From NCBI RefSeq assembly GCF_023053635.1, contig NC_086177.1:99420001-99484000 (forward strand): a stretch of 64,000 nt of DNA. Direction: 5' to 3'. The position numbers and the translations under genes were made by a program. Within the stretch, counting starts at the first letter, position 1, and the number at the start of each line of letters is the position of its first letter. Of this stretch, positions 33,512 through 46,300 are shown one piece after another. Below the pieces are notes generated by a model that did not search any database, had not been told where the DNA came from, and worked only from the letters and a program-made list of their open reading frames with translations. Source of the stretch: Elgaria multicarinata webbii. Taxonomy: Eukaryota; Chordata; Lepidosauria; Squamata; Anguidae.

Positions 33512-34191
33512 CTAAGAAATGCGGGGTGCTGAGCGATCATTCGTGGTGGTCTTCTTCAGCTTCACGCCCCGGCGTATCGCATTCAGCATATCTTCGCCTT
33601 GCGGGGCTTCCCCGGGGTTCTGCCCGCCCACCAGAGGCACCGGCTGACATGGGGGGGCGGCGATACTTGGGTTCTCCCTTTCGCTTTCCTCCCCCTCGCT
33701 TTCGGGAGCTGCCTGTCTCTGCTCCTCGATGGCGGTCGGCTTCTGGCTTGTGGGTGGAGGGTTGACAGACGCTTGACCACTCCACACTGAGGATGCACCG
33801 ACTTGATTGCTGCTTCCGGCCTCAGGGCTTCGCTCGGGGCTTTCCTCAGCCCCGCCCGGCACACTAGGCAGCCCTCCCGGTATATCTGGTACGGTTGGTG
33901 TTTTGACGGGAATTACAGGCGTCTTAATGGGGATCGGCCCCGCCCCAATGGTCCCGCGCCTGACCGCTGGTTTGGTGGAAGGGGTCCGTCGGATGGTGGC
34001 CACCCCAGGCGTGACTACCACAGGCCCAAGTGTGGTCGGGAGGCCTGCAGTGGAAGCAGGACGCTTGGCGTGAAACATCCGGCGGTAAGACTGACTGATG
34101 TCGCTGTTTCTCGGAATAGTTGAAGACTTGTCGAATTCTTGCTGCTCTGGCTCCTGGTCACCGCTGACGGAGAAGTAGTCATAGTCTGAAA
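33512..34191 (-). CDS. MTSS1: MTSS1 last coding exon (Pro-rich region and WH2)
   Basis: 680 nt. Starts at SDYDYFSVSGDQE after acceptor CCCCAG and ends at a TAA (33512-33514) after SAPRIS. Contains KRPASTAGLPTTLGP, tandem proline motifs (IKTPVIPVKTPTVPD), and the WH2 helix MLNAIRRGVKLKKT. The middle (about 33630-33840) is the least conserved part. Confidence 0.97.
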
Positions 34192-37100
34192 CTGGGGGTG
34201 GGAAAAGGCAAGTTAGGACCCTACTAGAAAGGTTGCTGCCATCTTCTTGCTGCTATTCCACACAGCTGCAGCAGAGGGAGATGCGGGACAGCAGGGCCCG
34301 TTCCATTGGCTCTGCTGAGAGACCGGCTGCCATTTAGCTCCTCCCCTCTCTCTGAAGCCAGTCATTTAAAGAATTTTGTTAAGGATTTGTGCCTACTTCA
34401 TTTGTTTCCTCTTCCCTCCCCATCATTCCCTCCCTTTTGTGTCGTGTCTAAGGGCCCTTCTTAGGGCCAAAATATGGTATTAAAACATTCTTATAAATAA
34501 AAATAAGTATATGTCTTTAGACTTTAAGCTGGCAAGCTGGTATGGTCTTATTTGCCACCGATCTTATGAAAGCCGCTCCGGGAGACTTTTCAGCTGAAAA
34601 GTGGGTAAAATGCATCATCATCAATATTAATAACGATAAAGCCATCATCGTCAAACCCACGTTTAACAGGAGGAAAAATTTAGGGGCTAAATTTCAAGTC
34701 TAGAACTTGCGTGTGACTATTCGTAGTGATCACACTGGGAACGAGTCATGCATTCACGAGCGTGACAATTTGATACCCTTTCAAGTGGACTTCCATTCTT
34801 ATTTTTAAGCTCTTTACCTACAGACTGACCATTTCTCAATTTATTCTTCTTTTTAAGCATGTGAAGAACAGGTGACACTTTACAAAGTTTAGGAAGCTTG
34901 CAACAACATTCAGAAGGTGTGAGAGGTATGGTAAGGTACAGCAAAGGTGGCTACATGAACAAATCCGTGCCTTACCTTGGGAGGGAATGGTGTCCTCTGA
35001 ACAGCAAGGTGTGGTTGTTTGGGTGCTGTAGCCACTGGAGCACTGCAAGGAATCCCGGCTGCTTCGCTGGGTGTCCAGCTGTAGCCCTCGAGTTAGAGCC
35101 AGGGCCAGCTCTTCACATGCCTCCATCTCCTCTCCTTGCTACAAACACAGCAGAGGCCTCTCATAAGATGATGGAACAAGACACTTGGGCCAACCCTACA
35201 GATCCCTTGGGCCATTTGGACCCATTGCTGTGATGACCCTTTTCAATTTGACTTGGCCTAGACCATACCTAGGGTAGACCAGAGGTACAGAACCTCTTTC
35301 AGCCTGAGGGCTGAATTCCATTTTGGAGAAGCTTTCAGGAGCTGCATTCCAATGGTGGGTGGGGCCGGAGCCAAAAGATCAAAAATGCCAGCCTGTTTTA
35401 GCTTAATGCTCTTGCTGCCAGTAACTCAGCTGTAAGACAGGCATTTCAACCTTTTAAAATGGGGTGGGGTGGGATGGCACAAAAGCTGGGAAATGTAACT
35501 ATTGGAGGTAGGGGCAAGGGGGATGAGGGCCTAGTCATCAAAGGAAACCCAGAGGGCTGGATTTGGCCGCTGGGCCTGAAGTTCTCCACCCTACATGTAG
35601 GCCCACTGAAATAAATGAGTCTATGTCAAGACTAAACCTGCATTCCATCCAACATAGTTTACTGCAAAGGTTGCCTTTGCATTTCCTTATTCAACTATTG
35701 TCAGGGTTCTCTCTGCTGATAGCCAGAGAGAAGCCTGATGGTGCTACGGCAGACTCTGTCCTCAAATAATCCTTATCGTACCTCGCCCTAAAATCTAGTA
35801 GGATGAAGGGGTGTAAGAAATGTTTTAACAAACAAATTAATAAACGAAAAAAAATATGAGCAAGAAAACTTTTGATCCCATGCACTCAGCCATCCCTGCT
35901 GTCTGAAGTGGTACTGACAAGGAAAGATTTGTACTACATGCTGTTTCTGCATACTTGATTTGTTTTTCAAGCGAACCCTTTTACTTAGCAACCGAAATCA
36001 TACAGCACAAAGCCTGTGGGTTGTCCGAAATCAAAAAACACCTCTTGTGGTCAAGAGGAGTTCTGGAAGAACAGTTTTTCATGCCACGTACATCTGGGCA
36101 ACTAAGGAGACAGTCAGTGCTAAGGATAGTGCATGATCGGAACCAGTTTGGTACCAATATGTCAACCAGAGGGAGAACCACAAAACACACGTCTCACCCG
36201 TGGGGCAGCTGATACCGTCATGCTCCGGGGTCTTTGAGCTTCCTCCGTGGGCAGAGGGGGTCCACTCTGGGCTCCCCCAGCAGGATCTACTTCTCGTTTC
36301 TCTTTGCGGCGTTGCAAAGTGTTTACCATGGGCTGGTCATAAGGACCTGGCTTAGCCCAATCCTACGGGGAAAAAATCTATTAGTCTAGGCTTATACAGA
36401 CTCTGTATACTCTCTGGGGAACAGTAAAAATGGGGTCGGGGTCCTTTTTTTAAAGAAAAACATAATTTAATTTTGAAAGGTTTTTTTTCCTTCCTCTGAC
36501 CCCACCTCTAACTTTCCCCCTTCAAATCGAGATGCAATAAATACTTTTGCAAGTCTCTCAGGTGTTACACATTTTAAGGTCATGTCGACTCTGTTGCAGG
36601 AAGCAGCAGCACCAGAGAATGGGCCAGTTCAGACGTAACGATCCCAACTAGCTAAGCCATCGCTTAGCAAGCCGGGAATGAGTCAGGCCCATGTGCTCCT
36701 CACTTGCCTTGACCCTCTCTATCTCTCTTCACAAGTGCTTCAGTCCTGGTTTGTTTAAACCAGAGTTTCCCCAGTATGTCCGAAACTGGGAACTCTGGCT
36801 TCATGTCTGTTTACTAACCTCTTTGGTCCTGGTTAAAGATTGGGATTAGTAAACAGATATTAAACCACAGTTCCCCATTTCAGACATAATGGGGAATGAG
36901 TTTAAACAAACCAGGATGGAAACAGCAAAGGCAGTACTCCAGTAGAAGACACGATGGGGGAGTACATGGGTGCCAACCTTTGTTCCCAGCCAGAATCGTT
37001 GTATCTGAACCAGCCCAAAGTATCTTTTCTAACAGGAATGGTGTGGCGTTAGATGATCCCGTTCCTGAATGCTCCCCTAGCATTTTTGACCTCATTCTCA

Positions 37101-40100
37101 GTACAGGTCATTTAAATACAGATGGCATTCTGCAAGCAGAGGAATATTCCTGACTGCTCTCTCCCTCAATTCAAACATTACTAAAGTATATGAAATGGGA
37201 AAGCCCATACATGTGGCTTGCTTACTCCATTTTCAGGACTATATTCCTGGCTGCCACCCAGAGTAACCCATCCCCAAGCAGAGAAGCTGTTTGAAATTGT
37301 TTGCCTCACTTTCCATCCCATCTATGTTTTAGTTTACCTTGTTATGGCTACTGTATTTCTCTCCCAAGTTGCCAGGGAGAGTGCTAAAAAAAAAAATTCT
37401 TCAGACTTCGGTAGAAATCAGGATGTATTGAACTAGGTTTGCACCAGAATTCAGCTCTCTCTCTCTCAGGGAAATAGCTTAAAAATGCCATATGCACCCT
37501 CAGAAAGAGAAGCCCAAGCATCTCTCTGTTAATTCATCTCTTTGTCCAAAGAACAATGCTCCCAACCAAGGAGAAGGAAGCCTCACCTTGCTTAGTTTTG
37601 GAGGTGAAACTTCAATAGTAATAGGCAGACAGTCATGCAAGCCAATAATATATTATACAACCTGGGACTGTACTGAAACCGCCTAACACCCAGGTCAACC
37701 TTCCCCAATAGAGTGCCCTCCTGATTTTTTGACTACACTACAACTCATCAGCACAGGCTAACATGGCCAATGGTCAAGGATGGTAGGTATGGTCCAAAAC
37801 ATCTGGAGTAGGGCACCAGGTTGGGGAAATATACCCTAGGCAATCTTTCCCAACTTGGTGCCTTCCAGATGTGTTGGACTACAACTCCCATGATTCCTAG
37901 CCAGCATGGCCAACCATGAGAGTCGCAGTCTAACACATCTAGAGGGGTCACTAGGTGGGGGAAGGTTGTCCCAAGTGTTCGGAGTCCAACATGCAACATC
38001 CAAACCTTTTACCTATGGGTCCCATGGAGCTCAAACTCCAGCTGAGCCCTGCCATGAACTCTCCCTATTCTCTGACCCCCATCGCCCACCACTTGGCACA
38101 CCCATGCATATTTATTATTTCTAGATGTGGCTTGCAGAAAGATGACTGTGGTGTAATTGACCAGTCAACCAGACTGAGAGGGCTTCCGTTTCTTGCCAAG
38201 GCAGAGTAAGAACTGGCCTCAAAGAGGAGGGGAGGGAAGAGACACCTCCTTGTCTTGTCCAGGGGCTTGGCGATTTCTTTAAAAAGCCTGCCCCCTATTG
38301 GCCAGAAAAGGAAAGCACTCAGAGAATGCGCTGACAACCCTTGACAAGTAGAGAGGGCCCATGTCATGTGCAGTTCCCATAACTGAGCCACTGCGGTGGA
38401 TCTCCTGGTGTGTTGTACACAGAGTTTTAAGGCAGGGACAAGCTATTGCTTGTTCTGTATTATAACATTGGGAAACAAAGGGCTTGATTTGAGCTACTGA
38501 GCCCTGCTGCAAGTTACCGTCACCTGCCTGTGGAAGAGCAGAAATGGCGTCGGCAGAAGTTGCGCGTTCACATTTTGCTCTGAGCGTCTGAAGGGTGGGG
38601 CTCAAAATTGCTCAGAGGTGGGCCTGGAGCATAACTACAGGTTTTCATTTTGGAGAGATAAAACTACCCTGAATTCTATTTTGTAGATGTTAAATGTTAC
38701 TCTAACTCTGTACCCATGAATTGTGTGGTTGCCATCCAATATTAGCTTGTACAACAGATAGGGATTTCAAGTGGAAGACTCTCCCCTTTGCTGGGAATTT
38801 AAGTCAGTTGGTTCTTCCCGAACTGTGCTGGTCCACGTGAGCAGTGTGTCGCCCAAACAATATCAAAGACTCCTGCCCATTCAACTAGGACTTACTGGAT
38901 GGAGACTGAAATTTACTACCAAAATTTGAGAAACTCTCCCATCTTCAGCTGCCTCCACTACCCTCATCTGCAATAAAGGGGTGCTCATCATACGGGGGGG
39001 GGGGGGGGCTTGCAAGGCAGTTGTAAGAACTGCTGAGAATACATTTGAAAAACTCCGAACAGTTAATGAATCAGTTAAAATGATTCAAGCATTATTTTGT
39101 AATTAATGCTTTCCATAAAGGGAAGAATTCCTGCTATTGGTATAGGCCCTATACCCAAAGCTTCTTTGGAAGCAAATAAGCAGGGATTAAGGGAAGAAAA
39201 ATACTAGAAAGTTACTATTCTCTCCATTTTGGGGAAATTCTGCAGCCCCGGACATCAATGAGCAGGGTTGAACTGACACACACCACTCCCTTGGGGCTTG
39301 ACCCATTATACAGATTCAGCTAAAAACAGCATATACCTCCTATCCATCCACACAAAGTAAGCTCTGTGTATGTGTGGGGGTCCCCATTTCGTATGGTGGA
39401 GCAAAGAAAAAAGTACTTTAAGTTCAAAAGTACTGGAAACTTAGCTTCAATGTATGTATGTTGTTTATATGAGCACTCTCAGGGCAGTTTCTCATGCTGT
39501 AATTTCTACTTAGGTACGAATACACAAGTATAACACGCCATGCTTTCCCCTTTAAAATAAACTGAAATAAGAGCCCTGATTGTTTCTTAGTCACTGCTTC
39601 TGTGTATTTTATATAGAGCAAAATGCACGCATCCTTCACAACCAACATGGGATGCAAGTAGTTTGTACTCTGGTATCTGTATCTAAATTCCCAGGTCAGA
39701 GAGATAAGGATATGATGCCCAGAGCATGAGGGTCCATGCTCACGTTCTCTCTGCAGTCACTGCAGGTGCATTTCCCCCCCTTTTTCTCTTCCCAAATGTG
39801 CTCCTCTTAAAGCACTTAAAAAAAAACACACAAATGAAAATACTCCCTAGCTACCAACTGTACATTGACAAATGCAATTTAACAGGCCAGTTCTCTTATT
39901 ATGTTTGGTGCTAGCAGGAGGACCTTCTTCGCGTGATCCTATGGAGCGTGAGCACATGGGAAAAGTTGCACTAGCGGTTTCCTGCCAAGCTTTCCCAGGG
40001 ATGAAGCCACGAACAAGATCCAACAGGAAACCCAAGGCCCTGCTCATGGAATCACCCCTGTAAAAAAAAAGATAATGCAGATAAGAAATAAACGCATTCA

Positions 40101-43100
40101 GTTTAACACACGCACACGCTCCATTAAGTCACGTCAAAAAGTTCTCTCGAGAGCACCAACTACTGAATTGGATGCATCTCAAACTCTTGATGCGCTGCAT
40201 AGATGGTAAAGCTGTCGACATGTTCGTTCAGATAACACCACGTTCTCTTTATTTGTTGATTTCCTGGGGTTACAGAGCAGGGGAGAATCCCCTCTCATGA
40301 TATCAACAGCTGAAAAGGGGGTGGGGGGGAGAAAAATCAACCAAGAATTCAATGATATTTGAGAAGCAACATCTTGCATTAGAGATGGGGGCGGGGTCGG
40401 AATGGAAAGGAGAGAGTGACAGAATCAAAAGAAACACAAACCTTCCAGCTAGGGATCTTAGATGATGGTAACATGCCTGGCCCAATGGTGTAATAATGAA
40501 CGTAGTCTGGAAGGAGGGTGGAGGAGGAAGCCCGGGTCCATGCGTGAGAGACAGACGGGATATGAGGGAAAGGGCCTGCGCCAACTGAGGCGAAGGATGG
40601 GCCACTGGACAAACTACAGTGATAATAGCCATTAGACAACTGGAAACAAACAAAAATAAAAATTGAAAAAAAGGAGAGAAATTAATATAAATAGGACAAA
40701 ATATGGGGGGGGGGAATACAAGGTGAATCAGGCATGCACTGCTGGGGAGAAAGGGGGGGGGAGCATACCCCATGAGGTCCTGATAACTTTTGCAACCGAA
40801 CATCCATACAGTGCTTGCTCATGCTTTGTTAATGTCATTCAAGTATGCAATAATGTTTAAATAAGGGGAGGGAATCATTTTCAGGGGCTGAACAGCCGTA
40901 CGCAACTGTGCTACAGAGGCTACCCTCTCCTAATATCTGCCTGTGTTAAGTACGCCAGGTAAACACAGTGAGCGGAAGGGATGCTCTATCACCCAAGCAC
41001 ATCAATCAGAAGCTTCCGTTCAGGCTCTGAAAGCAAGAAGAGGCAACCGTTCCAAAGCTGTTAATATGCCTTTTGGGTTAGTGTTTTCGCATTCCGTTGA
41101 CGTGAGAGCAACAGCAGCAGCTGCTCAGCCTCAGAAAATAACATGTTCCAGGAGTAACGTAATGATAGGGGGTGAAGGAGGGAGCTAGCGCCAGATGAGA
41201 ATGGATCCGATCAATCACTCGCTCTGACCGAGGTCGGAATTTACCCAAAGCTTTACTCTACGATGCTTGGGAGATGTGCACACAGCCAGAGGGGCTCCCG
41301 GTTTATAAACAGAATTTGGAAAGTGCACAAGGAGAGATTTGGACAATGCAGTAATTAGACACCTGAAGGCATATAGTCCCCAGGTTTGGTCTCACTTATT
41401 AGAAAAGCCAACTAGGGCCAACTGCAACGATTGTTATTTTTTTATCACAGTGGCACCGCAGTGGGCAAACTGTTATTAACACAGCCGGCCCCTGCCGAAA
41501 AACGCCTTTGCAAAATGTCTGGCAAACGGTCTTGAGAACGCTTTAAACCTGCGTCTCAATCACGGCATGCTATGCCTTGGTGCACCCTCTTTTAAGGCCT
41601 GGCAGGCTGGGTTCAGAGCAGCAACAGAACCAGTTACAACTCCCAAATCCCTGAACTGGTGGCGATTTGGCATAAAAAGTGATAGTGGGAACAGACTCGG
41701 AATGCGAGGCTTTATTTCTGCATTCTTCTAGATCCCTTCAGGGAGCGAGGGAGTCTTTCCATTCTCATCTGTGCATTCGCATCCTCCACTGGCACTCCTG
41801 GAACTATTGTGGCCTGGATGCCGTAGTCCCTGGGAAGACCAAAGAACGTGTCTAAGAGATGGACGCCTTTTTCACCTTCTCTGTGGAGGCCCAAGCACCC
41901 ATGGTGGAGCCGGAGCTGACTGAGGTGGGGGAACTGCACTCGCTGACTGACTGGCAGGTTTCAGAGGCTTCAGAGGAGGCCGAGCTGGACGAATTCTGCT
42001 GGTTTGTTTTTTAAAACAACAACAACAGCACCACAAACAAAGCAAAGAGAAGAGGAAAAAAAGACAAGCCGACAAAACAAACAAAACGAAAACCAAGAAA
42101 GCACAGAGGGACAAATACATACACAGGAGAAAGGAGGAGAGAAGCAAAGTGTTAGGGGTTACGGGGGTGGAAAAACAAATCATTAAAAACAGCTGAAAGC
42201 TTTCAAGTGCTGATCAGTAAGGGTGCAGGAGAGACGAAAGCAACGACTTCTAAAACGGCAGAGCCTCCTGACGTCTCCGTTTCGACGGCAGGGCTGCCGT
42301 GCGCCTAAGAGCTGCATGTGCAGAACGACCTCAAAAGCAGAGCATCAGAGGGCTGGGATGCTGAAACGATGGCGCTGACTGTGCAAGGCCACAGTCCCAA
42401 AGGCACTCTGACCGGGCCTTCCTTTTGAGGCTGGTGGGCACAAATGCTACGCAGAGATCCATGAGGAAATGCTTGATGTCAGAACCAAAGATCCATGAGG
42501 CTTTGTCAAGGAAGCACCAGGAGCAAAACACCAGATGCCTGACAGCTACACAGGGATTTTTCTTGGAAAACCAAACCAGTAATTTCCATTCCGACGTAAT
42601 TCTTTCCACATGTATCCCTCCATAGGAAGCAGTCAAAACCTATCGCTGTGTTCTGTTGACAAAGCTCCTTCAAGGAGCTTAAACAAGGGATACTGATGGT
42701 CAACGGACTTCCTGTCTATCCACATGGATTCTATTCATAGCCTTACTGTGCTCTTCACAAGTCTACTGCCCTATTTATATCATGCCATAACGATCGTTGT
42801 CATAACATCCTGAGAATTGTGGGAATCTCAACACTGTGATGACTCTAGATTAACACTTATTGTAGGGCTAGGAGGGATGCTTTTCCAAAGGAGAGCAGAA
42901 TCCTTCTTTCTGTGCAGAGAGAGGCACGGAGCTCTATTCCTCTCTACCTGGTTGGGGGTGGATCCAAATGATGTCAGGGAAGAGCTTCAGGGCTAAGACC
43001 CTGCCTCCCCTGATGTTATCCATCAACCAGATTGGTCCAGGGGGGAATCCAGCACCCATCCGTGCCCTTGACTTCAAGGCACAAATCTCTACCCTTTGCC

Positions 43101-43322
43101 TCACTTCTACTGTAGACCACAATTTTCCATACTGTAAAATGACCCACATCAAGGTTATTACAGTGGGTAAGCAGCTTGTGCTGCCATAAAAAAGGTGGAG
43201 GTCAAAACTTCAGCAAAAGAATCTAAATAACACTGTTGTAGAAACAATAAGCCAATTTCAATGCAAGGTCTGCATAATTTATTCCGAGCGTAGAATTGGG
43301 AGTTTCTTGGCTCAGGAACTGG

Positions 43323-43372
<50 letters not shown>

Positions 43373-46300
43373 AGATCTGACATTGTACTGGATGAAGTCA
43401 CCCCATCTACCCTTACAGAACTGCAACGCCTCGCTATTTCATAAGAAGCAGATCTCAATGCCTACTTTGGGTTAAATCAAATTACTTTTGAACACAAGCT
43501 AGATTGCTCTCTAGGAAAGGAAGACCTAGGCCTGGCTCAACCTAGTATGTCGGTTGTACATGTGGCAAGGTGTGGGAATGAGCCTTCTGGTTATGTGTGT
43601 GTCCCAGGCCCCCACGACACAAATAATTTCTTATATGACTAGAGCCTGCACAAAGTAGGCCCAGCTCATGCATTCCACATGCTGCCAAGAAGAAGAAAAA
43701 GGAGGAGTTTGGAAGATTGCAAAAGCAAGTGTTGTTCTCCTGGGTGTTTACATACACGGACTGTGATTTACACTACAGTTAATATGTGAGCTCTAGGCTC
43801 ACACCTGCACCCCACTACCTGTACAACTTACACACAAAGGTATATCTGACCTTTTTGTGAAGATAAAAAGGGGGGTGTTCTACCGGTTCTGGATGGGATT
43901 GCACTCACCCTGAAGGAGCAGGTTCATAGCTTGGGGGTTCTTTTAGACCCATCATTGTCACTTGAGGCTCAGGTGACCTCAGTGGCACGGAGTGCCTTCT
44001 ACAAACTCTGGTTGGTGGCCCAGCTACGCCCCTATCTAGACAGGGATAACCTGGCTTCAGTTGTCCATGTTAGATTACTGCAATGCGCTCTACGTAGGGC
44101 TGCCTTTGAAGACGGTTCGGAAGCTGCAGCTCGTGCAAAATGCAGCGGCCAGATTGATTTCGGGAACCAGAAAGTTTGACCCTATAACACCTGCTCTGGT
44201 CCGCTTGCACTGGCTGCCTGTATGTTTCCGAGCCCAATTCAAGGTGCTGCTTTTGACCTGTAAAGCCTTACACGGCTTGGGACCACAATACCTGATGGAA
44301 CGCCTCTCCCGACGTGAATATACCCGGTAACTACGTTCAACATCTAAGGTCCCCCTCCGGGTGCCTACTCCGAGAGAGGCTCGGAGTGTGGCAACAAGGG
44401 ACAGGGCCTTTTCGGTGGTGGCCCCCAGACTGTGGAATGATCTCCCTGATGAGGCTCGCCTGGCACCAACGCTGCTATCTTTCCGGCGCCAGGTTAAGAC
44501 TTTCCTCTTTGCCCAGGCATATGGCGGCACATCCTAATTACCCACATGTTTAGTTTTTAATCGGTTTTAATGCTTTATGTGTGTATGTTCTGTGTTTTAG
44601 AGTTTAAATTTTGTATACTTGTTTTTACCTCAATTTTAGAATTTCTGTAAACTGCCCAGAGAGCCCTGGCTATGGGAGCGGTATATAAGTTTAATAAATA
44701 AATAAATAAATAAAAACAGCAAGATGCTTTGACTCCTTTTGTAATGAAGCTTCTCTCTCTAGCTCACTAGCTTAAATCTCCAAACTGTCCATAATATGGG
44801 ATGATTTTGATTTGGATCATCCCAAAACCTCTCCCCTTCCTCCTCATGAGAAGAGATACATCAACTCTTCATTGCATTCTTTTGTCCCTCAGCGATAGAG
44901 AACAAACTCACATAAAACAGGGCACTATCCATACATAAAAAGCATCACCAACAAAATGGGATGTTTGCTTCATCCATTTCAGTGTTACTGTTAGAAACAG
45001 CATTCCGCTTTCGAACATGGCATATGGCACTGTGAGGATATTTCTCTCTCACGTTGCCCTTAGAGCACAAATTCCAAGATGAACGTCTGTCAGTTGGTTA
45101 CAAACACAAGACACATTGCACGTTAAACAACTTTTTGAGAAGCTTGTCAACACAGTTACTAGATACAGCTTGTGAGTAGTGAGACACTGAAGCAAAACGA
45201 AAATATCCAGGCCCAAAAAATGGTCCACTTCACGCCCATGCTGAAATTATGCTAAGGACCTCTGTTTGTTTTTAAACAGATCTGCCGTGGACCTTCTATT
45301 CATCAGTGAAAGGGTTAAGATAAAATATATTTCTCAATATCCTCTGTCTACAATGAGGCTTAAAGTGTTTTCAGACAACCAATGTTCCAACTGAGCAGTA
45401 ATTCTTTATACTAGTAAGCAGAGATCCACATGGGACTAGGTCAGAATGGAGAGGTCCAACTTCTACCCAGCTCTGGATAGAAGACTTTCTATTTTGAAGC
45501 TTGTTAGTGTGGTGGATAGACCACCACACTTTAACAAGCTTCAAAAATCTGGGTAACTAACAGTGATGGTGAACCCAGTGAGTACTTGTGCGCTGGACCT
45601 CTTCATACAAGCTAATGCCAGAGGAACCCACCGTGCAAAGGAAGATGTAAACGGTAACAGCCCAGTAGGACTTTTGGTGGCTTGGGCCATTTCACACATT
45701 CCACAGAGACAAATAAGGGTTTGCCACTGAGAACGCATTCTGCCAATCAGAGCTCCCTGATAAGTGTACCTGTATTATGCAAGTGTTTATAAATACGTTT
45801 GTATTACACTCACAGTAAGATAGAATCCAATGAGGTCCTTCCATCAGCGGAACCAGGGAATGGACGGGCATTCCCTCTCCCCACTGCAGGCCATCAAAAT
45901 GTGCTCTAGAGGGTTGTGCTACCCTCTACATTTGTTTTTAGACAATTCTTAGTGCAAAAACAGACTTTTGCTAGGCTTCCTCCTTATGTTTTAAGTGTTT
46001 TTTTAAAGTGTATTTATTTATTTATTACATTTATATACCGGCCCATAGTGCCCCAAGTGTACACTAATACAAGTACTATATGCAGTCCTCTTTAAAGTGT
46101 GTGGAATGTGGATCTGTGAATTGGTAACTAAAGAATTCCAAATCAAAACAGATCCAAACATTTACTAAGGATTGTGTGATGTAGTCCTTGTGGGACTGTT
46201 TTAATGTACATGTGGGAGGAATTGCACATCTGAATAAACCGCCCACAATAGCAATTCAGGGAGAAGGTTTCCAGCCTATCCTTCTTAGCTCTCTGCTAGT

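Noticed and set aside
39847-40047. 66-codon minus ORF as an extra MTSS1 exon
   Set aside because: Peptide matches no MTSS1 segment I recall, and the flanking exons already join in phase.
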